Of a DNA stretch of 6,906 bases, positions 1 through 5,390 are shown piece by piece. A model generated the notes under the pieces. The model was not told where the DNA came from and searched no databases. It was given only the letters and a program-made list of their open reading frames with translations. Location of the stretch: assembly GCA_023416415.1 (NCBI GenBank), contig JAEZHR010000216.1, positions 1 through 6,906 on the forward strand, in the 5' to 3' direction. Positions within the stretch are counted from its first letter, which is position 1. Every line of letters starts with the position of its first letter. The position numbers and the translations under genes are program-made. Source of the DNA: Pseudomonadota bacterium (GTDB lineage Bacteria > Pseudomonadota > Gammaproteobacteria > Burkholderiales > Burkholderiaceae_D).

Positions 1-107
1 GTGTCGGCGGCTCTGGAAAAACTGCGAACGCAAACTGCACACCAGCGAACAGTTCATCGTGCTTGCGTTCCTGTCGCTGTTATTGAGAAGACACTGAACA
101 GGCTCAT
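1..107 (+). mobile_element. Right end of an IS5-family insertion sequence (partial)
   Basis: The transposase fragment ends at 97, and in IS5-family elements the terminal inverted repeat usually begins within or just after the end of the transposase gene. The bases around 89-107, read inward on the minus strand, begin GAGCCTGTTCAGTGTC. This looks like an IS terminus (GAGCC/GGGCC-type ends are common in the family). The left end is not present, so the repeat cannot be confirmed and the exact boundary and target duplication are guesses. Confidence 0.45.
2..97 (+). CDS. IS5-family transposase, C-terminal fragment (5' end outside window)
   Basis: Frame 2 is open from the left edge to a TGA at 95-97 and encodes 31 residues. 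It reads CRRLWKNCERKLHTSEQF and continues into a hydrophobic stretch ending LLLRRH. This is the usual C-terminus of IS5-family DDE transposases, where a 'CRRL.K..ERK' segment follows the last catalytic glutamate and a hydrophobic helix ends in an R/K-rich tail. The catalytic D, D and E residues would lie upstream, outside the window. The enzyme would cut and join the ends of its own insertion sequence. Whether the element is intact cannot be judged here. Frame 1 is also open (to 138) but resembles nothing I know. Family assignment is from memory of family patterns; subgroup is not assigned. Confidence 0.72.
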   Translation, partial: CRRLWKNCERKLHTSEQFIVLAFLSLLLRRH

Positions 108-160
108 AGATAGCCGTCTGATTTTCATGAATGCATGAAATTCTTTTAAATACGTCCAGC

Positions 161-676
161 ATGGAAAATCACGCCGTTCATCACTACAAGCGTGTGCTCG
201 CCGAGCTGAGCACGATAGTCGGATTCAAGGAAGTCGATGCGCTTTCTTCAGGAGCGAAGTTGCGCGTCGATGAGAACTTCACCGTTTCGTTCCTCTTCGA
301 AGAACCCTTGAGCTCAGATCATCTGCTTGTCTACATTGACTTGGGACCGACCACAGGACACGGTGACGGCGCGTTCGCCCAGCTCATGAAGGTAAACTTT
401 CACATCCTTGCTGGCGCACGCGGCACGTTATCCTTGCATCCTGAATCCGGACATCTGTTTTTTTCATTTTCTTTTCTGCTTGATCAGTCCGCGTCCGGAG
501 AGAAACTTCTTGAGCACATCCTTCGATCGGTCGCATGGTTGGGACATGGCGTGGCAGATGTTCATGCGACGTCAGCAAAGGATGTCGATGTGGATTTGAA
601 GGGCCTGGCGACCGCAGGACGTGCAAGAGCAGTACGGCTCATGCGGAAGTTGGACGCGTCTGACAGGCCCGAATGA
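161..676 (+). CDS. CesT/Tir-family type III secretion chaperone
   Basis: This 171-residue protein has the layout of class I type III secretion chaperones, small cytoplasmic dimers that bind the N-terminal region of one or a few effectors before export. Helix 1 is about residues 8-20 (YKRVLAELSTIVG). Strands follow at 34-47 and 55-61 (LLVYIDL). A helix at 70-80 (GAFAQLMKVNF) leads into the family hallmark near 87-107, a GTLSLHPESGHLFFSFSF-like beta hairpin, then a helix at 112-128. The tail after about 135 is charged and longer than in many family members (usually 130-160 residues). An in-frame ATG at 131 would add ten residues. I chose 161 because it places helix 1 at the usual distance from the start, but neither start has a good Shine-Dalgarno. 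G+C looks lower than in the right-hand genes. It sits just downstream of an IS end and no effector follows. Confidence 0.72.
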   Translation: MENHAVHHYKRVLAELSTIVGFKEVDALSSGAKLRVDENFTVSFLFEEPLSSDHLLVYIDLGPTTGHGDGAFAQLMKVNFHILAGARGTLSLHPESGHLFFSFSFLLDQSASGEKLLEHILRSVAWLGHGVADVHATSAKDVDVDLKGLATAGRARAVRLMRKLDASDRPE

Positions 677-801
677 CCGCGCTTCATGGATCGGATCGGT
701 TGCCTACTTGGCGTTTATGAGAAAGGCTCCTTGTTGTGACGATCCATGGGAGACCAACGACTCCCCGCTGACACGGAGAATACGCGGGGCTTGCGCGGTT
801 G

Positions 802-841
802 TACGTCCTGTGCGCCACACGCACGTGGCGCACAGGACGTA
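802..841. repeat. Perfect 17-bp inverted repeat with 6-bp loop
   Basis: The arms TACGTCCTGTGCGCCAC (802-818) and its exact reverse complement (825-841) flank the loop ACGCAC. As RNA this is a very stable hairpin in either direction. It lies 126 bases after the chaperone stop codon and has no T-tract on either side, so it is not a canonical intrinsic terminator. It could be a factor-dependent or bidirectional transcription stop, a dispersed palindromic element, or a protein-binding site. Confidence 0.9.
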
Positions 842-1052
842 GTCGCCCTCTCAAGTGGCGGGCATTGCCGTAGGCAAATTACCTGTCATCGAAAAGATCT
901 GGGCCCGGACGGTGCCCCGGCATTTGGCGCAGAGACGCCAAGCAGTATGGGCAGGCGAATGACGACAACATGGTCATCTCCATCCTTTGGGCAGGGAGCA
1001 TTCGGACGAAACGCAAGAAGGTGCTCAAGTCAAACGCAGCCCGGCAGCAGCA

Positions 1053-1124
1053 CCGCTACCGCTACCGCTACCGCTACCGCTACCGTTACCGTTACCGTTA
1101 CCGTTACCGTTACCGTTACCGATA
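1053..1124. repeat. Hexanucleotide tandem array (CCGCTA)5(CCGTTA)6(CCGATA)1
   Basis: Twelve contiguous hexamers occupy 72 bp. Five identical CCGCTA units (1053-1082) are followed by six identical CCGTTA units (1083-1118) and a closing CCGATA (1119-1124). The units differ only at the fourth base, and the variants sit in uninterrupted blocks. That pattern suggests separate expansions by slippage. On the minus strand it reads GG every six bases, so two-tier G-quadruplex formation is conceivable. It lies about 70 bases past the stop codon of the minus-strand regulator gene, in its probable 3' untranslated region. Confidence 0.95.
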
Positions 1125-1194
1125 ACGAGGATATCCGCGGATTCGCCCCCGTTGTTACTGACGTCCGTTGGCGGGATCTGCCTGGGAATTGAAC

Positions 1195-1722
1195 CTACAT
1201 CGTTGTCGCTGCACGTGCCGCCTGATCGTACATCCCCGAGAGCACGCGCAAAAACTGTGCGATGGCGCTCAGGTCGTGCCCGTGCACCCCTGTATTCCCG
1301 ATCTCCAGGACCAGAAGCCGTTCCCGCATATCGCGGTAACGGCCGCACAGAGCGTGGCCTCTGTCGGTCGTCGAGTACAGAGTTTCCTTGCCACGCCGCT
1401 CAGCCCTTACCAGACCAAGGTTTTGCAATTTTTTCAGCGAGTAGCTAGCGACATACGTGTCCTCAAGGTTGAGAATGAATCCGATGTCCGCCAGTTTCTT
1501 GCCACGGGCACGATGATTTACGTGGTGCAGAACCAGGATGTCCGTAATGTTCAACTCCTTGATGCCGCAAGCCCCCATGCATTGCAATGCCCATCGCTGA
1601 AATGCGTGACTGACTGTGACGAGTTGAAACTCGAACTCCTGCATCCTTTCGGCTTCTGCATTCAATCCTTCTTCCGTCCGCCTGTCCCCTGGGGGGAAGC
1701 TCTCTCCGTGCACCATTTGCAT
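1195..1722 (-). CDS. MarR-like winged-helix DNA-binding transcriptional regulator
   Basis: From the chosen ATG at 1722 this is a 175-residue protein typical of a winged-helix group common in Burkholderiales. A conserved N-terminal part (about 29-47, EFEFQLVTVSHAFQRWALQ) precedes helices at 58-69 (NITDILVLHHVN). The recognition region is about 74-105 (KKLADIGFILNLEDTYVASY, then SLKKLQNLGLV), and the wing is about 106-120 (RAERRGKETLYSTTDRG). It would bind DNA as a dimer and control nearby or remote genes; the ligand is unknown. A TTG at 1758 would add twelve residues and has no Shine-Dalgarno. ATG 1722 has a weak GCAGG about ten bases upstream, and ATG 1716 is also possible. It diverges from the chemoreceptor gene with about 220 bp between starts, so it may regulate that promoter or its own. 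No catalytic or effector domain is visible. Confidence 0.8.
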   Translation of the reverse strand: MQMVHGESFPPGDRRTEEGLNAEAERMQEFEFQLVTVSHAFQRWALQCMGACGIKELNITDILVLHHVNHRARGKKLADIGFILNLEDTYVASYSLKKLQNLGLVRAERRGKETLYSTTDRGHALCGRYRDMRERLLVLEIGNTGVHGHDLSAIAQFLRVLSGMYDQAARAATTM

Positions 1723-1782
1723 GATCGCCCAACCTGCTCTTGCACCATATTGGAACAACTATAGCTTTTTGATTTCACTTTA

Positions 1783-1811
1783 TCGACAATTTACTTTGCA
1801 TTTTTTAATAT
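1783..1811 (+). promoter_or_regulatory. Possible sigma-70-type promoter for the chemoreceptor gene
   Basis: TCGACA (1783-1788) is followed by a 17-base spacer and TAATAT (1806-1811) in an AT-rich stretch. The -35 matches the consensus at five of six bases and the -10 at four of six. Transcription from here would give a leader of roughly 120 bases before ATG 1941. AT-rich sequence throws up such matches easily, so this is a candidate only. Confidence 0.4.
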
Positions 1812-1927
1812 GAATACTAGTATGGCCTTGCAGCAATACTCGGACCCGCCCAACCCTTGAACCCCGAATTGACTGGATGGCAAGGGAATGAGTTGCGCAA
1901 CCGACGTCCCCAAATCCCAGCCATGGA

Positions 1928-1933
1928 AGAGGA
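1928..1933 (+). promoter_or_regulatory. Ribosome binding site fixing the chemoreceptor start
   Basis: AGAGGA lies seven bases before ATG 1941. The same frame is open further upstream (TTG 1857, ATG 1923), but those starts lack such a site. They would also put a polar 28-residue or 6-residue extension before the first membrane segment. Confidence 0.8.
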
Positions 1934-1940
1934 AATCATC

Positions 1941-3578
1941 ATGACTATCCGCCGCACTCTCTGGTCTCTGCCAATTACCTCGGCGGTCATCTTCGCTGTC
2001 AGCCTTTCGGTTGGAGCCTGGTTTACCTCGAAGGCCGTGTCGAGCATAGAAGCCACTGGAAGCGTCGATTTCCCGGTACTGGAAGAAACCAGCACACTGA
2101 TCACCGACGTGCAGGCGGTCGCCAACACCTTCAAGAGTGCTATCACCGAGGGCGATCGGGAGCGCCTGGCTCAGACGGAGGAGCTGGCTCAGGTAGTCCG
2201 GAGTCGTGCTGCCCGGATTGCGTCCGTGCCCGGCCATCAGGACTTGGGGCAGCGCCTTGCGAACGGCTTCGAGAGCTACTTCAAACCCGCCAAGGCCGGC
2301 ACCGAATGGATGATGGGCATGGCCAAGACCGACGAGAAGGCCTCGGTCACGCAGGCGGAAGCGGCACTGACCGCCCTGCAAAAGGACCTGCGCGAAAGCA
2401 ACGACGCGGCACGCGCGCAGTTCGGCGAAGGCATCGCACGCAGCGAGGCCTATGTTCACCGCGCGCTCAATGTCACCATCGTTTCAGCGCTGGTCGTGGT
2501 GCTGGCGCTGATCGCCGTTTCCCATCTGGTGGTGCGCGCCGTGTGGCGCAAGCTCGGCGGTGAACCGGAGTACGCACAGGAAATTGCTGCCGCCGTGGCG
2601 GCCGGCGAACTGTCGATGGAGATCCGCACGGCCGATGGCGACGAGGCCAGCCTGCTGGCAGCCTTGAAGCGGATGAAGCAGAAGCTGGAAAGCATGATTG
2701 GCGACATCCAGCTGGCCGGCAACTCGATCCGGATCGCGAGCTCGGAGATCGCCACCGGTAACGCCGATCTGTCCGCCCGTACCGAGTCACAGGCCGGGAG
2801 CATCGAAGATGTGGCGTCGGCGATGGAAGAGCTCAACGCGACGGTAAAGAAGAACGTCGAACATGCCGTCGAGGCCAGCACCAAGTCCGTGAGCGCCTCG
2901 GAAGTGGCGGAGCGCGGTGGACATGCGGTCGAGCAAGTCGTGCTGACAATGGATGACATTCACAGATCTGCAGCGAGGATCGCCGACATCACCGGGGTCA
3001 TCGACGGCATTGCCTTCCAGACCAATATCCTCGCTCTCAACGCTGCGGTAGAGGCGGCGCGCGCAGGTGAGCAGGGGCGCGGCTTCGCCGTCGTCGCAAC
3101 CGAGGTGCGCAATCTCGCTCAGCGTAGCGCGTCGGCCGCGCGCGAGATTAAGCAATTGATACAGGACTCCGTAGCCAAGGTCGAAGCCGGCACGGCGACC
3201 GTCCACCAGGCCGGCGCAACAATGGCCGAAATTCTGGCCTCGGTGAAAGAGGTGGCGGCCATCGTAAATGGAATCACCACCGCGAGCCAGGAGCAAAGTG
3301 CAGGCATCGACGAAATCAATCGCGCAGTGGTGCAGATGGATGCAATGACGCAGCAGAATGCGGCGATGGTGGAGCAAGCCATGGCAGCGGCGAGCGCATT
3401 GCAAGAGCAGGCCGAGTCTCTTGCGCGCAGCCTGGCGGTGTTCCGTGTCTCGCGGTCGAGGACGGTCGCCATGGACGAATCGCGGGCCGTACCGCCAGCC
3501 CGCCAGGAAGGGCGCGCCGGGCGCTTGGCCTACAGCCGGCCTGACTCGCAGGGGCACGCGGCAAATTTTCATCGCTGA
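1941..3578 (+). CDS. Methyl-accepting chemotaxis protein (Tsr-like membrane chemoreceptor)
   Basis: This 545-residue inner-membrane receptor senses a ligand in the periplasm and controls CheA through CheW. Membrane segment 1 is about residues 9-30. The periplasmic helical-bundle region is about 32-172 and is not recognisably a Cache or PAS domain. Membrane segment 2 is about 177-199. A HAMP linker (about 200-253) includes the ANGLSME-like stretch AAGELSMEIRT. The cytoplasmic methylation and signalling helices run about 254-500. The signalling tip is unmistakable: IDGIAFQTNILALNAAVEAA (354-373), then RAGEQGRGFAVVATEVRNLA (374-393). Length and the helix layout fit the Tsr/Tar-size class. The C-terminal tail (about 503-545) is Arg/Pro-rich and lacks the NWETF-type pentapeptide that tethers CheR and CheB in some receptors. 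It stands alone, convergent with the GST gene, without che genes nearby. The ligand cannot be predicted. Confidence 0.95.
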   Translation: MTIRRTLWSLPITSAVIFAVSLSVGAWFTSKAVSSIEATGSVDFPVLEETSTLITDVQAVANTFKSAITEGDRERLAQTEELAQVVRSRAARIASVPGHQDLGQRLANGFESYFKPAKAGTEWMMGMAKTDEKASVTQAEAALTALQKDLRESNDAARAQFGEGIARSEAYVHRALNVTIVSALVVVLALIAVSHLVVRAVWRKLGGEPEYAQEIAAAVAAGELSMEIRTADGDEASLLAALKRMKQKLESMIGDIQLAGNSIRIASSEIATGNADLSARTESQAGSIEDVASAMEELNATVKKNVEHAVEASTKSVSASEVAERGGHAVEQVVLTMDDIHRSAARIADITGVIDGIAFQTNILALNAAVEAARAGEQGRGFAVVATEVRNLAQRSASAAREIKQLIQDSVAKVEAGTATVHQAGATMAEILASVKEVAAIVNGITTASQEQSAGIDEINRAVVQMDAMTQQNAAMVEQAMAAASALQEQAESLARSLAVFRVSRSRTVAMDESRAVPPARQEGRAGRLAYSRPDSQGHAANFHR

Positions 3579-3748
3579 GATGGCACGCCGAGAAGGATCG
3601 TGCCGGGATGGATCGTGAATCCTTGCCCGCCCCGTTCGCCTGCCCGGCATAAGCGGGTGGCAATTGTGGGAGGTATTACCGCGCCACACATGCGGGCAGG
3701 GTCTCACTCCCATGTCTTCCGATTGCTCGATTGCGATCCTCGCCCTTG

Positions 3749-4384
3749 TCAGCTTGCTGCTTCAATTCCCGGCATCGCGATGAATCCGTCTAGGGACTTG
3801 AAACGACTTTGCCACCGGCCGATTGCTTCGTACGGTTCAATGTCGAGTCTGCCTTCATGCGCGAGCGCCACATAGGGAAAGCATGCGATATCGGCGATGG
3901 TAGGTGAATTTCCCGTCAACCATGCATGCTGGGCCAACGTCCGCTCCAGTATCGTCAGCGCCCGTCTGCCTTCGCTTTGGGCAAGCACCAGGTTTCCATC
4001 GTAGTTGAAGCGCAGGATGGCCCGGGCCTTGAAGAGTCCCGTGGAAATCTCGTTTTGGGCAAGTTCCAGCCACTGCATGACTTCAGCGACCGCGGACGCG
4101 CTGGCCGGAAGCCATTGACGGGTTGGGTCGTAGCGCAAGGCCAGATATACAAGGATGGCTGTGGACCCCCACAGTACGGTCAAACCGTCCTGAAGCGTTG
4201 GAATCTGTCCTCTTGGGTTCAGGCGCAGATAAGCTTCATCAATCTCGTTTCGACCGTTCTTCAATCGAACCGGAACAGATTCGAATGGCACCTTAAGAAA
4301 GGAGAGCAGCAAGCGCACCTTGTAGGCATTGCCGGACGTTTCACGGTCATACAGCCTTATCGCCCCACGCCTGCCGTTGTCCAT
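3749..4384 (-). CDS. Glutathione S-transferase family protein
   Basis: This 211-residue soluble protein has the two-domain cytosolic GST build. The thioredoxin-fold N-domain spans about 8-85. It starts IRLYDRETSGNAYKVRLLL (residues 9-27), with Ser17 in the position of the catalytic Ser/Cys of bacterial GSTs. The cis-proline loop is GQIPTL (59-64, Pro62), and the glutathione gamma-glutamyl contact is in WGSTAI (72-77, Ser74). The all-helical C-domain carries the folding motif SPTIADIACFP (160-170). The start at 4384 is chosen because AAAGGA lies eight bases upstream and the N-domain then begins at the usual position; the longer frame from 4438 adds 18 atypical residues. Such enzymes conjugate glutathione to electrophiles or act as isomerases or dehalogenases; the substrate is unknown. 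It follows the DUF1445 gene on the same strand after 139 bp and may share its transcript. Confidence 0.92.
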   Translation of the reverse strand: MDNGRRGAIRLYDRETSGNAYKVRLLLSFLKVPFESVPVRLKNGRNEIDEAYLRLNPRGQIPTLQDGLTVLWGSTAILVYLALRYDPTRQWLPASASAVAEVMQWLELAQNEISTGLFKARAILRFNYDGNLVLAQSEGRRALTILERTLAQHAWLTGNSPTIADIACFPYVALAHEGRLDIEPYEAIGRWQSRFKSLDGFIAMPGIEAAS

Positions 4385-4392
4385 GAAACCAG

Positions 4393-4398
4393 TCCTTT
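4393..4398 (-). promoter_or_regulatory. Ribosome binding site deciding the GST start
   Basis: On the minus strand AAAGGA precedes ATG 4384 by eight bases, which supports this start over the in-frame upstream one at 4438. Confidence 0.65.
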
Positions 4399-4523
4399 CT
4401 GCAGGAAATCCGCCGGTGCAGTCCCATTTCATCACCACTGGCGAGACTCACCCGCCAACTCCAGACAAGCCTTTGCAACAAGTGGCGATGAGGTGCGCCG
4501 GGATCCGGACGACGATCCGACCT

Positions 4524-5294
4524 TCAATCCGTAAAGAGATCGGTCACCAGCATCTTGCCGGGCGAATGACTGATACAGAAGGGGATGCGGCTGGCTCGCA
4601 CCACTGCCTGCGGCGTCACGCCGCAAGCCCAGAAGACGGGCAACTCATCGCCCAAGATTTCCACCGGGTCTCCATAATCCGGCCGCGCCAGATCCGGGAT
4701 GCCCAGGGCTTCCGGGTGACCGATATGCACGGGGGCTCCGTGAACCTGTGGATAGCGTGCAGAGATTTCGACAGCCTTGGCCACATCCTTCGACTTGACC
4801 GGCCGCATGCTGACGACCATGTTCCCGTGAAATCGCCCCGCCGGCACACAGGCGATATTTGTATTGAACATCGCGACGTTCACGCCCTGATCGACGTGAC
4901 GCAAAGGAATGCCGCCCTCCATCAAAGCGCTTTCAAATGAAAAGCTGCAACCGATCAGGAAAGTGACCAGGTCCTCGCGCCAGTACTCGCGAATGTCCGT
5001 GACTTCCTGCTGCAGGACACCGTCCTTGAAGATCCGGTACCCCGGAAGATCGCTGCGAACGTCTCCCCCCTTCGCACAGACCGGCTCGAACCGGCCAGGC
5101 TCCAGCACTTCGACGAGAGGACAGGGTTTGGGATTGCGCTGGCAGAACAACAGTAGGTCAAAGGCGTATTCGCGCGGCACAATCATCATGTTCGCCTGCA
5201 CGCGCCCCTTTGAATATCCGGACGTCGGGCCACTGAACACGCCGCTGCGACACATGATCCGCAGGTCTTGCGGGGTGATGGATTCGTTGCTCAT
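4524..5294 (-). CDS. Putative hydro-lyase, DUF1445 / D-glutamate cyclase-like family
   Basis: This 256-residue protein is close to the usual family length of about 260-270. Recognisable blocks in order are: RSGVFSGPTSGYSKGRVQAN (16-35) with MMIVP (36-40); CPLVEVLEPG (58-67); FLIGCSFSFESALM (112-125); GRFHGNMVVSMRPV (153-166); HGAPVHIGHPEALGIP (185-200); LPVFWACGVTPQ (218-229); and ISHSPGKMLVTDL (241-253). The family (COG4336, PF07286, B. subtilis YcsI type) is annotated as hydro-lyase. It is homologous to the domain in vertebrate mitochondrial D-glutamate cyclase, which makes 5-oxo-D-proline. No signal peptide or membrane segment is visible, so it is cytoplasmic. The start has a good AGGAGA five bases upstream. 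It follows the TRAP permease gene after 96 bp, which suggests that it acts on the imported compound or a derivative (inference). The exact substrate is unproven. Confidence 0.93.
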   Translation of the reverse strand: MSNESITPQDLRIMCRSGVFSGPTSGYSKGRVQANMMIVPREYAFDLLLFCQRNPKPCPLVEVLEPGRFEPVCAKGGDVRSDLPGYRIFKDGVLQQEVTDIREYWREDLVTFLIGCSFSFESALMEGGIPLRHVDQGVNVAMFNTNIACVPAGRFHGNMVVSMRPVKSKDVAKAVEISARYPQVHGAPVHIGHPEALGIPDLARPDYGDPVEILGDELPVFWACGVTPQAVVRASRIPFCISHSPGKMLVTDLFTD

Positions 5295-5299
5295 TGCAG

Positions 5300-5305
5300 T
5301 CTCCT
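5300..5305 (-). promoter_or_regulatory. Ribosome binding site of the DUF1445 gene
   Basis: On the minus strand AGGAGA (within CAGGAGA) lies five bases before ATG 5294. It fixes the start and shows independent translation initiation after the intergenic hairpin. Confidence 0.75.
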
Positions 5306-5336
5306 GAAAATCTGAACACCGTCGATCGGCTGCTCG

Positions 5337-5379
5337 AAAAAATGCACCGCCGGCCGCCTTCGGGTTCGGGGCGACCGGC
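5337..5379 (-). terminator. Hairpin with nearby U-tract after the TRAP permease gene (terminator or attenuator)
   Basis: Read on the minus strand, GCCGGTCGCC (5379-5370) pairs along all ten positions with GGCGGCCGGC (5358-5349), one pair being G-U, around an 11-base loop. Six T residues follow (5342-5337), but six bases separate them from the stem, so it is not an ideal intrinsic terminator. It lies between the large permease stop (5391) and the hydro-lyase start (5294). There it could reduce read-through, or protect the 3' end of the upstream message. Confidence 0.5.
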
Positions 5380-5390
5380 AGCCATCAGCG

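Larger units (their letters stand above)
677..1194. other. Gene-poor 518-bp stretch with inverted repeat and hexanucleotide array
   Basis: No convincing gene is visible. Several frames stay open mainly because the hexamer array contains no stop codon in them, and their translations are low-complexity (PL, TA/TV, GN/GS or RY dipeptides). An ATG overlapping the chaperone stop (673-675) opens only a 15-codon frame. A weak 6-bp GC hairpin (CCCCGC 763-768 with GCGGGG 784-789, 15-base loop) precedes the strong inverted repeat at 802-841. It could be intergenic decay between an acquired left region and the regulator gene. Confidence 0.6.

Noticed and set aside
673..720. ATG overlapping the chaperone stop codon (ATGA), as expected for a coupled effector gene
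   Set aside because: The frame ends after 15 codons and shows no recognisable continuation in other frames.
746..1192. Open plus-strand frame of 148 codons through the hexamer array
   Set aside because: The frame is kept open by the repeat (TA/TV dipeptides), has no ribosome site, and its composition resembles no protein family. The PL frame at 987-1448 and the GN/GS minus frame at 1025-1348 fail for the same reasons.
1168..1200. Minus-strand text GGTTCAATTCCC, reminiscent of a tRNA T-loop
   Set aside because: The flanking five-base arms do not pair well, no acceptor, D or anticodon arms fit, and it overlaps the end of the regulator gene.
2787..3713. Long minus-strand open frame opposite the chemoreceptor
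   Set aside because: It is antisense to a gene with unmistakable signature motifs, and its composition is that of a shadow frame in high-G+C DNA.
3579..3748. Possible terminator in the convergent gap between the chemoreceptor and GST genes
   Set aside because: Only short imperfect stems are visible (for example TTGCC with GGCAA around 3622-3664) and there is no T-tract on either strand.
4501..4518. GGATC...GATCC hairpin after the DUF1445 gene
   Set aside because: The stem is only five base pairs and no T-tract follows on the minus strand, so it is not convincing as a terminator.
3926..4534. Plus-strand open frame opposite the GST gene
   Set aside because: It is antisense to the GST, whose motifs and ribosome site are clear, and its translation resembles no known protein.
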